A stretch of 64,000 bases of DNA from Flavobacterium anhuiense (GCF_004151235.1 NZ_JUIV01000018.1:51766-115765); one strand, 5' to 3'; counted from the stretch's first letter, positions 15,902 to 24,263 are shown. A program made the numbers and translations. Notes: generated from the letters alone by a model not told the origin.

Positions 15902-16672
15902 TTATTCTTCAGTTTCAGTTGCAGGAGCAGCTTCAGCCTCAACAGCAGGAGCTTCTTCAGCAGCTTCAACTTCTTTTTCAGCACCTCTGTCAGAAAGACC
16001 TTCGATTACTGCAGTAGTTACTAAAGATAAAATTTTGTCAATTGATTTAGAAGCGTCATCATTTGCAGGAATCACGTAATCAACCTCTCTTGGGTCTGAA
16101 TTCGTATCAACCATTGCGAAAACTGGAATGTTTAATTTTTGAGCTTCTTTTATTGCGATGTGTTCAGCTTTGATATCTACTACGAACAATGCTGCAGGTA
16201 GTCTTGACATATCAGCAATTGAACCTAAGTTTTTCTCTAATTTAGCACGTAGACGATCAACTTGTAAACGCTCTTTTTTAGATAAAGTGTTGAAAGTACC
16301 ATCTTTCTTCATTTTATCGATAGAAGACATTTTTTTAACTGCCTTTCTGATAGTTACGAAGTTAGTCAACATTCCACCTGGCCATCTTTCAGTGATGTAA
16401 GGCATGTTTGCAGCTTTTGCTTTATCAGCAACGATGTCTTTTGCTTGTTTTTTGGTAGCTACGAATAAGATTTTTCTACCTGATGCAGCGATTTTTTTCA
16501 AAGCTTCATTAGCTTCTTCAATTTTAGCTGCAGTTTTATATAGATTGATAATGTGAATACCATTACGCTCCATATAAATGTAAGGAGCCATGTTTGGATC
16601 CCATTTTCTAGTCATGTGTCCGAAGTGAACACCTGCTTCTAGTAATTCTTTTACTTCTATTTTGTTTGCCAT
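15902..16672 (-). CDS. rpsB: 30S ribosomal protein S2
   Basis: S2 is a small-subunit ribosomal protein. The 256-residue protein starts ELLEAGVHFGHMTRKWDP, then has YIYMERNGIHIINL, RWPGGMLTNF and PVFAMVDTNSDP, all signature S2 blocks. It ends with an Ala/Glu-rich acidic tail (AEEAPAVEAEA and onward), common in Bacteroidota S2. It is between rpsI and tsf, and a structured leader may precede it (16673-16790). Confidence 0.98.
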   Translation of the reverse strand: MANKIEVKELLEAGVHFGHMTRKWDPNMAPYIYMERNGIHIINLYKTAAKIEEANEALKKIAASGRKILFVATKKQAKDIVADKAKAANMPYITERWPGGMLTNFVTIRKAVKKMSSIDKMKKDGTFNTLSKKERLQVDRLRAKLEKNLGSIADMSRLPAALFVVDIKAEHIAIKEAQKLNIPVFAMVDTNSDPREVDYVIPANDDASKSIDKILSLVTTAVIEGLSDRGAEKEVEAAEEAPAVEAEAAPATETEE

Positions 16673-16790
16673 TTTTGTACTAGTTTACGTTCTGTTGATT
16701 AGCAATGTCTGAATGGCGGTTTCCCAGGCTTCATACATTTAGATGCTAAACTATATCCTACCTCGATAGGAGAGCAACAATAACTGTGTT
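16673..16790 (-). promoter_or_regulatory. possible structured rpsB leader
   Basis: The 176-bp rpsI-rpsB gap holds a segment of higher G+C than its surroundings. On the minus strand it contains TCCTA-tcgagg-TAGGA and GAAGCCTGGGAAACCGCC. It could be a leader RNA where S2 or another factor controls rpsB-tsf, but no known leader is recognised. Confidence 0.35.
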
Positions 16791-16817
16791 TTTTAATTTC
16801 AATAAATAATTGATAAT

Positions 16818-16840
16818 GTCTTGTCCCATCTGAACAAGAC
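16818..16840 (-). terminator. hairpin after rpsI (weak terminator or processing site)
   Basis: GTCTTGT pairs with ACAAGAC around a 9-nt loop directly after rpsI on the minus strand. No T run follows, so read-through into rpsB-tsf is likely. Confidence 0.5.
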
Positions 16841-16848
16841 AGGTAATA

Positions 16849-17235
16849 TTAACGTTTAGAGAATTGGAATCTCTTACGAGCTTTCTTCTGACCGAATTTC
16901 TTACGTTCAACCATTCTAGGGTCTCTTGTTAATAAACCTTCTGGTTTAAGGATTCCTCTGTTTTCAGCGTTAACTTCACACATTACGCGTGCTAATGCCA
17001 TTCTTACAGCTTCTGCCTGACCAGTTGTACCACCTCCGTAAACGTTTACTTTTACGTCAAAGTTGTTTACATTTTCTGTCATAGACAATGGTTGTAAAAC
17101 TTTGTATTGTAAAGTTGCAGTTGGAAAGTAAGTTGCGAATTCTTTTTTGTTTACAGTGATGTTTCCAGTTCCTTCAGAAACGTATACACGTGCAACAGCG
17201 GTTTTTCTTCTACCGATTTTGTGAATAACTCCCAT
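16849..17235 (-). CDS. rpsI: 30S ribosomal protein S9
   Basis: S9 is a 30S ribosomal protein whose C-terminal tail reaches the P-site tRNA. The 128-residue protein begins MGVIHKIGRRKTAVARVYV and ends RKARKRFQFSKR-like, with the conserved C-terminal Lys-Arg. Its ATG overlaps the rplM stop by one base, so translation of the two is coupled. Confidence 0.98.
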   Translation of the reverse strand: MGVIHKIGRRKTAVARVYVSEGTGNITVNKKEFATYFPTATLQYKVLQPLSMTENVNNFDVKVNVYGGGTTGQAEAVRMALARVMCEVNAENRGILKPEGLLTRDPRMVERKKFGQKKARKRFQFSKR

Positions 17236-17690
17236 TACTTAAGATCATTTAGGTTAACAGTTCTAGGTTTTTGAGCTCCGTGTTTGTGCTCAGATCCTAC
17301 AACAACATTTAGATTTCTAAAAAGTTCAGCACCTAATTTGTTTTTAGGTAACATACCTTTTACAGCTTTTTCTACTAATGCAGCTGGATTTTTAGCTTGC
17401 AATACTTTAGCAGTTAAAGTTCTTTGTCCTCCTGGGTAACCTGTATGACGCATGTAAATTTTGTCATTCATTTTTGTACCTGTAAGGTTAATTTTTTCTG
17501 AGTTGATAACAATTACGTTATCTCCACAGTCAACGTGCGGTGTGTAACTTGGCTTGTACTTACCTCTTAAGATCATTGCAACTTTAGAAGCAAGACGTCC
17601 TAAGTTATGACCTTCAGCGTCAACAACAATCCACTCTTTAGTTACAGTGGCTTTGCTTGCTGAAACTGTTTTGTAGCTTAATGCGTCCAT
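17235..17690 (-). CDS. rplM: 50S ribosomal protein L13
   Basis: L13 is an early-assembling large-subunit protein. The 151-residue protein shows WIVVDAEGHNLGRLAS, GDNVIVINSEKINLTG, YMRHTGYPGG and KGMLPKNKLG, all family blocks. It is the first gene of the rplM-rpsI(-rpsB-tsf) transcript. A clear promoter and a leader hairpin lie upstream (17714-17763). Confidence 0.98.
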   Translation of the reverse strand: MDALSYKTVSASKATVTKEWIVVDAEGHNLGRLASKVAMILRGKYKPSYTPHVDCGDNVIVINSEKINLTGTKMNDKIYMRHTGYPGGQRTLTAKVLQAKNPAALVEKAVKGMLPKNKLGAELFRNLNVVVGSEHKHGAQKPRTVNLNDLK

Positions 17691-17713
17691 AATATTATTT
17701 TAATTAAACATTC

Positions 17714-17733
17714 CATCCCCAATAAAGGGGATG
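17714..17733 (-). promoter_or_regulatory. hairpin in rplM 5' leader
   Basis: CATCCCC pairs with GGGGATG around a 6-nt loop, right after the -7 box and so at the very 5' end of the rplM transcript. It may stabilise the mRNA or serve as a target for L13 feedback. The role is unknown. Confidence 0.5.
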
Positions 17734-17763
17734 CAAAAGTACAATTAATTATTTTAAAACCAA
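17734..17763 (-). promoter_or_regulatory. rplM promoter
   Basis: On the minus strand TTG (17761-17763), 19 nt, then TACTTTTG (17734-17741). This matches the Flavobacterium consensus TTG-N17-23-TAnnTTTG well. Confidence 0.8.
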
Positions 17764-17830
17764 ATACCTGAAAGAATATTTTATCTGCTGAAAATCAGGG
17801 ACTCAGTTTTTGAATTAATTAATGTATAAA

Positions 17831-17863
17831 AAAACCGTCTCTACAATAAAGTAAAGACGGTTA
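17831..17863 (-). terminator. terminator after ferritin-like gene
   Basis: On the minus strand AACCGTCT pairs with AGACGGTT and is followed by seven T, 22 bp after the stop of the gene at 17885-18697. Confidence 0.85.
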
Positions 17864-17884
17864 AATATTTAGATAGGAAATCGA

Positions 17885-18697
17885 TTATACAATAAATATA
17901 TTGGCAATATCGACTACTTGTTGCGTTGTAAGTGGTTCATCATAAGCTTCTGAACCGGCCGCGGCACCAAATGCGGCAGCGGTATTAAATCCTGCTTGTA
18001 CCGTTACGCCTTCACCATCATAAACAGGTTGAGTGGCTGCTGGCATTCCAGCACCTCGGTCAGAATTGGAAATCCATCCTTTTAAACCTCTTAATCTTCT
18101 TACTTCAGAAGCATGGCGAGCTTCTACAGAATGAATCTGCAATGCTGCTGTCAATAAATCTGGCGTTGTTATCAAATTTGCGGCTTGCCCTTTGTACGCT
18201 CTGACTCCCGTATCTTCAAAAGCTTGCGCTAAAGCTAAAAAGGTCGGATAATCATTAAAAGGATCAAATGCGCCTCCTACAGTAAAGTCAAAAGTGGGTT
18301 TAGGAACAAAGTTAGGGCTCATTGTACCGCCCAATCCAGCAATTAAAAATTTGACGTGATCAGATTCATGATCTGCAATTTGTTGAAAGACTTTTAAATC
18401 GCGTCCACCATTTTCAGAAGCTGGAATAACACCAGAATCCAATGCCATTGCGTAAAATTCATTTTCAAGATACTCTAAGGTTAAAGCAAACTGAAGAGCT
18501 CCAATTGGTGTTGCTGGCGTTGCTGTTATGTCTTTAGCGAAAGCTTTATTGGTAAGAGCCGACAATCCGAAAGGAATTGACGCTAATGCTAAATTTTTTC
18601 CAATATTTCCAAAATGAGAAAAACTGTCTCTGCGTGAACCAGTACTGTTCATTAAATTGTCATCAGTAAAGGATTCTATAAATTTTAAAATGTTCAT
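17885..18697 (-). CDS. ferritin-like domain-containing protein
   Basis: This 270-residue protein has an N-terminal leader with a Ser-Arg-Arg-Asp-Ser-Phe stretch and a hydrophobic segment ending ANKAFAKD-like at about residue 54, consistent with export (possibly Tat). The ferritin-like helical bundle follows, with ligand-type motifs LEYLENEFY, DHESDHVKF and SVEARHASEVRRL (paired Glu and ExxH). Members of this DUF4439/ferritin_2-type family bind a diiron site, and the reaction is not established. It forms a pair with the homologous gene 25 bp upstream. A terminator follows. Confidence 0.8.
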   Translation of the reverse strand: MNILKFIESFTDDNLMNSTGSRRDSFSHFGNIGKNLALASIPFGLSALTNKAFAKDITATPATPIGALQFALTLEYLENEFYAMALDSGVIPASENGGRDLKVFQQIADHESDHVKFLIAGLGGTMSPNFVPKPTFDFTVGGAFDPFNDYPTFLALAQAFEDTGVRAYKGQAANLITTPDLLTAALQIHSVEARHASEVRRLRGLKGWISNSDRGAGMPAATQPVYDGEGVTVQAGFNTAAAFGAAAGSEAYDEPLTTQQVVDIANIFIV

Positions 18698-18722
18698 AAT
18701 TTCTAAGTTTTAGCGGTTAAGA

Positions 18723-19475
18723 TTAAGGCAAGTATTTAGCTGTAAATTTTGTGGTAATAAAACCAGCAGCGATCGGCAGAATTTTAGATGGATCTTTTGC
18801 ATCATCTAACCCTGTTGACATATTTACGATATCGTCTCCAGCAAAATCTTTAGAATTCGGATTGATCAAACTTCTTATGGCCGATGCATGTCTGGCCTCA
18901 ACTGAAACAATTTTCCCTGCTAATAATAAGTAATCGGCAGTTTTAATTAATCTTCCAGCTCCATTGTAAGCGGCAACGCCTGTGTCTTCAAGAGCTTTTG
19001 CAGTGGCAAGAACTTCTGTACGGCTATTAAAATTTAAAGAACCGTAATTAAAGGCTAAAGAAGGAAGCAGTTGTGAACTAGGATCTGGAAGTGCACCAGT
19101 CAAAGCTGCTTTAAAAAAATCTCTATGAACTACTTCGTGATGATATAAGTCAGTCAAAACTTGACGCTCAGTGTCATTAAATACTGTATTAAAGCTTGTA
19201 GAATTTACAACTTTAGTATAAAAGTCTGCTTCTAGCTGCTCTAGGGCGTACGCATAGGTTAACACTCCAAAATCTCCCGAACCCAAATCGAAAACACCAT
19301 TTCTTACTCCAGGGAGAGAAGTGTCTTCCATATTGTTGTCATTATCATTATCGCTGCAGCCAGCTAGAACCAAACCTGTGGTTACTAATGTTAATCCACT
19401 GAGCTTAAGAAAGCTCCTTCTGCTATTCAGTGAAGGATCAACTTCATGAATTTTAACTTCGTTTTTCATAATCAA
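18723..19475 (-). CDS. ferritin-like domain-containing protein, Tat/lipoprotein signal
   Basis: This 250-residue paralogue of the next gene starts with SRRSFLKLSGL, a twin-arginine motif, then a hydrophobic run ending in LAGC, so it is probably exported by Tat and lipidated at that Cys. It shows the same helical ferritin-like motifs (YALEQLEADFY, HHEVVHRDF, SVEARHASAIRSL). An ATG two codons in (19469) is an equally plausible start. The two genes lie in the same direction and 25 bp apart, implying an operon, and the proteins may work together in the envelope as diiron proteins. The function is unknown. Confidence 0.8.
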   Translation of the reverse strand: MIMKNEVKIHEVDPSLNSRRSFLKLSGLTLVTTGLVLAGCSDNDNDNNMEDTSLPGVRNGVFDLGSGDFGVLTYAYALEQLEADFYTKVVNSTSFNTVFNDTERQVLTDLYHHEVVHRDFFKAALTGALPDPSSQLLPSLAFNYGSLNFNSRTEVLATAKALEDTGVAAYNGAGRLIKTADYLLLAGKIVSVEARHASAIRSLINPNSKDFAGDDIVNMSTGLDDAKDPSKILPIAAGFITTKFTAKYLP

Positions 19476-19644
19476 GTTTTTTATTAGGTTAACAACATTG
19501 GTCTTAGTTGTTTGGTATTTTATTATTAACGAAATTTTAAGGGATACGGTTTTATAAAAATCTTCTTTTATGGATTTTTTTCGAATAGGTGGTATAATTT
19601 AAAAGACAAAAGGCTGTTTTTTGTTTTATTTTCGGTAATTCTAC

Positions 19645-19652
19645 TATATTTG
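19645..19652 (+). promoter_or_regulatory. promoter of LacI-type regulator gene
   Basis: TATATTTG matches the -7 box, with a TTG 21 nt upstream (19621-19623). The start codon is 25 nt downstream. Confidence 0.65.
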
Positions 19653-19676
19653 TATTAATTACATAAACTTTTATAG

Positions 19677-20702
19677 ATGAAAGCTAAAGCAACTCTAAAA
19701 CAAATTGCGAAAGAACTAGGAGTTTCTGTGTCAACAGTGTCTAAAGCATTGAATGACAGTCCGGAAATTAGTGAGCAAACGAAGGTTAAGATTAAGGAGT
19801 ATGCCAAACTCAAAAATTATAAGCCGAATGTTATTGGTCTAAATTTGAAAAATCGTAAAACCAAAACGATAGGAGTAATTATTCCTAATATTCTAAATTC
19901 TTTCTTTGCGAAAGTTTTTAGCGGTATTGAGAAAGTCGCCGATAAAAAAGGATATAATGTAATTACTTGTATTTCTAACGAATCTTTAGAAAAAGAAATC
20001 CACACGCTTGAAATGTTGAGTAATGGAACTATTGACGGATTTATTCTTTCGGTTTCAGAAGAAGCTCAAAAACTTCAAGATTACAATCATTTTTCTGAAA
20101 TAATTAACGACGGAACTCCAATCGTGATGTTTGATCGTATTGCTGATGAAGTAGATTGCGATAAGGTTGTCGTAGATGATTTTGATTCGGCATTAAACTC
20201 GACACAGCATTTGATTAATCTTGGATGCAAAAACATTGCTTTAATATCGTCTGTAGATAATTTAAGTGTTGGAAAATTAAGAGCCGACGGATATTTGAAA
20301 GCTTTAAAAGACAATAATATTCCGGTTAATGAAAAAATCATTCTTCGTACCGATTCTGAAGAAGATATGAAAGCTAAAATTGATTCTCTTTTTGATAATA
20401 AAATTGACGGAATTTTTGCTTTGGACGAAAATGATTCGGTTGCAGCGTTAAGAGTAAGTTTGAAAAAAGGATATAGAGTTCCAGAAGATATTTCGATTAT
20501 TGGTTTTGCCGACGGAATTTTAGCTTCAAGACGTTTATCGCCAAGTTTGACTACAGTAAGCCAGCATGGAGTTGAAATTGGAGAAGTTGCTGCCAAAAGA
20601 TTGATCGAAAGATTAGAAGAGCCAGAAGGAACAGTTTCAGATTATGAAACAATCGTAATCAAAACAAAATTGAAAGAAAGAGAATCAACTCGAAAAAAAT
20701 AA
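19677..20702 (+). CDS. LacI family transcriptional regulator
   Basis: This 341-residue repressor has the N-terminal LacI helix-turn-helix (TLKQIAKELGVSVSTVSKALN, ~6-26) with NVIGLNLKNRKT as hinge. A periplasmic-binding-protein-like sensor follows (TIGVIIPNILNSFFA, DGFILS, VDDFDSAL, SIIGFADG, TVSQHGVEIGEVAAK). It should bind an operator as a dimer and respond to a sugar. No sugar transport or catabolic genes lie nearby, so the regulated target is elsewhere or unknown. It is monocistronic, with a strong terminator after it. Confidence 0.95.
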   Translation: MKAKATLKQIAKELGVSVSTVSKALNDSPEISEQTKVKIKEYAKLKNYKPNVIGLNLKNRKTKTIGVIIPNILNSFFAKVFSGIEKVADKKGYNVITCISNESLEKEIHTLEMLSNGTIDGFILSVSEEAQKLQDYNHFSEIINDGTPIVMFDRIADEVDCDKVVVDDFDSALNSTQHLINLGCKNIALISSVDNLSVGKLRADGYLKALKDNNIPVNEKIILRTDSEEDMKAKIDSLFDNKIDGIFALDENDSVAALRVSLKKGYRVPEDISIIGFADGILASRRLSPSLTTVSQHGVEIGEVAAKRLIERLEEPEGTVSDYETIVIKTKLKERESTRKK

Positions 20703-20708
20703 AAAAAT

Positions 20709-20741
20709 AAAAACCATCAGCAAAAACTGATGGTTTTTTTT
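20709..20741 (+). terminator. terminator after lacI-type gene
   Basis: AACCATCAG and CTGATGGTT pair around AAAAA-type loop and are followed by a run of T. Confidence 0.9.
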
Positions 20742-20789
20742 ATGAATTGTAAAATTGGATTGTTTTCAAGAGTTGTAAAGTCTAAAATC

Positions 20790-20810
20790 AACAATCTGCA
20801 ATCTAAAATT
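20790..20810. repeat. short period-7 tract downstream of polA
   Basis: ACAATCT GCAATCT AAAATTA shows two near-identical 7-bp units close to the polA stop. Confidence 0.4.
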
Positions 20811-20814
20811 ATAA

Positions 20815-23649
20815 TTAATGCGCTTCTAGCCAGTCTTTACCTAAACCAAGTTCAACTTCTAAGGGAACCGACATTTTAAAAGCGTTTTCCATTTCGTGTT
20901 TGATCATAGGCTGGATTTTTTCGAGTTCATCATTGTGAACATCGAACACAAGCTCATCATGCACCTGAAGAAGCATTTTAGACTTCCAGTTTTCGTCACG
21001 AAGTTTTTTATGAATATTGATCATGGCAATTTTAATCACATCGGCAGCGCTTCCTTGAATTGGCGCGTTTACAGCATTTCGCTCAGCGGCGCTTCTTACA
21101 ACGGCGTTAGCAGAATTAATGTCTTTTAAGTAACGACGACGGCCTAAAATAGTTTGTACATAACCTTTTTCGCGTGCAAATTCGACTTGTTCTGAAATAT
21201 AAGATTTCAAACGCGGATAAGTTTTGTAATATGCATCGATCAAAGCGGCACTTTCGCTTCTAGAAAGTGAAGTCTGGCTGCTTAATCCAAAAGCAGAAAC
21301 ACCGTATATAATTCCGAAGTTTACCGTTTTAGCATTACTTCTTTGTTCGCGGGAAACTTCTTCTAAAGCAACATTGAAAACCTTTGCAGCTGTTGCTCTG
21401 TGAATATCTTCACCGTTTTGGAAAGCGGCAATCATATTTTCTTCACCACTTAAAGCGGCAATAATTCTCAATTCAATTTGCGAGTAATCGGCAGAGATTA
21501 AAGTATGGTTTTCATCGCGTGCGACAAAAGCTTTACGAATCTGGCGCCCTCTCTCAGTACGAATTGGAATGTTTTGCAAGTTCGGATTATTAGAACTCAA
21601 ACGCCCAGTTGCAGCAACCGCCTGCATATAATCAGTATGAACGCGTAAAGTCTTTTTGTCAACCTGTTCTGGTAAAGCTAAAATATAAGTGCTTTGCAGT
21701 TTTACCATCTGGCGCCAATCTAAAATATCTTTTACAATTGGGTTGTCATTTGCCAAATAAGTTAGAACTTCTTCGCCGGTTGCATATTGTCCCGTTTTGG
21801 TTTTCTTTTGCTTAGCTCCGCCAATTTTAAGTTTATCAAATAAAATATCGCCTAATTGTTTTGGAGAAGCTAGGTTGAATTTCTCACCAGCTGTTTCGTA
21901 TATTTTCTGCTCCAAAGATTTGATTTCGACATCCATTTCTTTAGACATTTCTTTTAGAAAATCAACATCTAAACGAATACCTTCCATTTCCATATCAGCC
22001 AAAACACTGACTAACGGAATTTCGATTTCATCAAATAACTTTTTAGTTTCGGTTTTGTCTAATTGAGTTGTGAAGATTTCTTTTAATTGTAACGTAATAT
22101 CGGCATCTTCAGCTGCATATTCTTTAATATCTTCCAAAGGAACATCGCGCATATTAAGCTGATTTTTCCCTTTTTTACCAATAAGAGTTTCAATAGATTT
22201 TGGAGAATATTTCAAATAAGTTTCTGACAAAATATCCATATTATGACGCATGTCTGGGTTAATCAGATAATGCGCAATCATAGTATCAAAAAGCTTTCCT
22301 TTTACACTAACGCCATAATTAGAAAGGATTTTTAAATCGTATTTTAAATTCTGTCCGATTTTCTCAATATTTTCATTTTCAAAAAACGGGACAAATTTTT
22401 CTACCAAAGCTTTTGCTTCTTCCTGATTTTCAGGAAACGGAACATAAAATGCTTTTCCTTTTTCATAAGCAAAAGACATTCCAACCAATTCTGCGTGTAG
22501 AGCATCAATTCCAGTGGTTTCAGTATCAAAACAAACTGAAGTCTGTTTTTGTAAATTCTGTAAAAGCATTTTAATACCTAAATCGCCTTGAATGGTTTGG
22601 TAAAAATGCTCTGTATTTTCTAAAGTGTTATAGAAAGAAGTTCTTGGAGTATCTGTATCTTCATCTTCTGTACCTCCAAAAAGATCAAATTGGTCTTGAC
22701 TTTTAGCAGCCGCTTTTTTAGCTGGTTTTGCATCTGGAGTTGTAGCAGCTGTCTGGCCGCCATCTGTTCTAAATAAATTATCGAACTGCTCAGCCATTCT
22801 TCTGAATTCTAATTCCTGAAAAATAGCATCTGTTTTTTCGATATCTGGACGAGAAAGTTCGTAATCTTCTTCATTAAAAGTAACATCACAATCGGTAATA
22901 ATGGCTGCCAGCTTTTTAGAAAGAATTCCTTTTTCTTTATTGGCTTCTATATTCTCTTTCATTTTACCTTTAAGCTTATCAGTATTTGCTAAAAGGTTTT
23001 CCATAGTGCCAAATTCTTTCAGGAATTTTTTGGCAGTTACTTCACCAACACCAGGAAGTCCAGGAATATTATCGACAGCATCACCCATCATTCCAAGAAA
23101 ATCAATTACTTGTTCTGGCCTTTCCACTTCAAATTTTGCCAAAACCTCAGGAACTCCCCAAATTTCGATTCCGTTACCCATTCGGGCAGGTTTGTACATA
23201 AAAATATTCTCAGAAACCAATTGAGCAAAATCTTTGTCGGGCGTTACCATAAATACCTGATAGTTTTGTTTTTCGGCTTGTTTTGCAATTGTTCCAATCA
23301 AATCATCGGCTTCACAGCCTTCAAGTTCAATAATCGGAATATGCATGGCTCTTAATAATTCTTGAATATACGGAACAGCAATCTTAATTGCCTCTGGAGT
23401 TTCGTCTCGGTTTGCTTTGTATTCTACAAACATTTCGGTTCTCACATGGCTTCCTCCTTTATCAAAAGCAACGGCCAAATGATCTGGTTTTTCTCTTTTA
23501 ATAACATCCAAAAGCGAGTTCATAAAACCCATAATTGCAGATGTATCCATTCCTTTTGAGTTGATTCTCGGGTTTTTAATAAAAGCATAATAACCACGAA
23601 AAATTAGTGCATAAGCATCTAGAAGAAAAAGGCGTTTTTGAGTTGACAT
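20815..23649 (-). CDS. polA: DNA polymerase I
   Basis: Pol I fills gaps and removes RNA primers. The 944-residue protein has the 5'-nuclease domain (LLDAYALIFRGYYAF, ~9-23; GCEADDLIG, MVTPDKDFAQL, MMGDAVDNIPGLPG). The 3'-5' exonuclease domain has an intact CFDTETTGIDAL. The polymerase domain has ADYSQIELRIIA, KTVNFGIIYG, and the VHDELVF palm motif. Between the first two domains (~295-335) is a low-complexity linker with QFDLF at 320-324, which matches the pentapeptide that binds the DNA sliding clamp. The ATG at 23649 fits, as it starts just before the first conserved strand. It is flanked upstream by a repeat-derived element (23711-23854). Confidence 0.97.
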   Translation of the reverse strand: MSTQKRLFLLDAYALIFRGYYAFIKNPRINSKGMDTSAIMGFMNSLLDVIKREKPDHLAVAFDKGGSHVRTEMFVEYKANRDETPEAIKIAVPYIQELLRAMHIPIIELEGCEADDLIGTIAKQAEKQNYQVFMVTPDKDFAQLVSENIFMYKPARMGNGIEIWGVPEVLAKFEVERPEQVIDFLGMMGDAVDNIPGLPGVGEVTAKKFLKEFGTMENLLANTDKLKGKMKENIEANKEKGILSKKLAAIITDCDVTFNEEDYELSRPDIEKTDAIFQELEFRRMAEQFDNLFRTDGGQTAATTPDAKPAKKAAAKSQDQFDLFGGTEDEDTDTPRTSFYNTLENTEHFYQTIQGDLGIKMLLQNLQKQTSVCFDTETTGIDALHAELVGMSFAYEKGKAFYVPFPENQEEAKALVEKFVPFFENENIEKIGQNLKYDLKILSNYGVSVKGKLFDTMIAHYLINPDMRHNMDILSETYLKYSPKSIETLIGKKGKNQLNMRDVPLEDIKEYAAEDADITLQLKEIFTTQLDKTETKKLFDEIEIPLVSVLADMEMEGIRLDVDFLKEMSKEMDVEIKSLEQKIYETAGEKFNLASPKQLGDILFDKLKIGGAKQKKTKTGQYATGEEVLTYLANDNPIVKDILDWRQMVKLQSTYILALPEQVDKKTLRVHTDYMQAVAATGRLSSNNPNLQNIPIRTERGRQIRKAFVARDENHTLISADYSQIELRIIAALSGEENMIAAFQNGEDIHRATAAKVFNVALEEVSREQRSNAKTVNFGIIYGVSAFGLSSQTSLSRSESAALIDAYYKTYPRLKSYISEQVEFAREKGYVQTILGRRRYLKDINSANAVVRSAAERNAVNAPIQGSAADVIKIAMINIHKKLRDENWKSKMLLQVHDELVFDVHNDELEKIQPMIKHEMENAFKMSVPLEVELGLGKDWLEAH

Positions 23650-23710
23650 ATTAAAAATATTAGTCTGTAAAAATAAACAATTGGGTTCTCAAAAATTAGA
23701 CTAACAAGAT

Positions 23711-23854
23711 TTTTTTTCCACCATATAAGTTATATAAGTTCATTTTAGTAGAGACGCACCCGTAGAGACGTGCTTGTAGAGACACACTGCAGTGCGTCTA
23801 CATATTTGTGAAGAGTTTTTAAATGAACTTATATAACTTATATGGTAGAAAAAA
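23711..23854. mobile_element. MITE-like element with nested palindromes
   Basis: The outer arms match over 34 bp with one mismatch (left 23711-23744, right 23821-23854). CACCATATAAGTTATATAAG is the inner core of one arm. The interior carries GTAGAGACGCAC, GTAGAGACGTGC, GTAGAGACACAC and CACTGCAGTGCGTCTAC, all related to the palindrome at 9429-9454. No transposase is encoded, so it would be mobile only in trans. I see no clear target-site duplication. Confidence 0.7.
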
Positions 23855-23897
23855 CCACAAAAGTTAATATCAAGTTAAAATTTTTTATTCAGGGATT

Positions 23898-23933
23898 TCT
23901 TCATTTTCTCTTCATGTTGCGAAGGTAATTTTG
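23898..23933 (+). promoter_or_regulatory. promoter with 11-bp direct repeat, small protein 1
   Basis: TCTTCAT at 23898-23904 and 23909-23915 (11-bp period), a 10-bp gap, then TAATTTTG at 23926-23933 as the -7 box. The layout is identical at 26414-26449. It is typical of binding sites for OmpR/PhoB-type response regulators. Confidence 0.7.
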
Positions 23934-23975
23934 ATCTGTAAAATAAAAGGTATTAATTCTTAAATCTTAGAAATC

Positions 23976-24188
23976 ATGAGAAATTTATTAATGGTATTAG
24001 TGGCAGTTTTAGGAACAAGTGCAATGGTTCATGCATTTCCTGCAAAAGATGGTAAAGAGGCTCCTGCAAAAGAAGTAAAAGCAACAAAACACCCAAAAAA
24101 CAAATCTGATAAAAAAGTAAAATCAGGAAAAAATGAAGTTTCAAAAACGGAAGCTGCTAAACCAGAAACCGCTAAAATGAAAAAATAA
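23976..24188 (+). CDS. small exported Lys-rich protein 1
   Basis: This 70-residue protein has a clear signal peptide (MRNLLMVLVAVLGTSAMVHA, cleavage after about residue 20). The ~50-residue mature part has 16 lysines plus many Ala, Glu and Pro, and no cysteine. It is a paralogue of the 59-residue protein at 26493-26672: the signal peptides share AVLG, and both tails have repeated APAK/EVK/AAK units. The gene precedes the response regulator, ending 185 bp before its start. Its promoter carries the same direct repeat as the paralogue's. No known domain. It may interact with anionic surface polymers or metal-stress signals, which is speculation. Confidence 0.75.
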   Translation: MRNLLMVLVAVLGTSAMVHAFPAKDGKEAPAKEVKATKHPKNKSDKKVKSGKNEVSKTEAAKPETAKMKK

Positions 24189-24263
24189 AAATTGCTCTCG
24201 TTTTGTTTTTGTAGCATTGTAACGAAAGCAAAACAGGAATAATGATTATGAGAATGCGATTGA

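Larger units (their letters stand above)
23650..23975. other. gene-free polA upstream region holding a nested repeat element
   Basis: The 326-bp gap between divergent polA and a small-protein gene contains the inverted-repeat element of 23711-23854, then AT-rich sequence and the promoter of the small-protein gene (23898-23933). No coding potential is seen. Confidence 0.8.
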
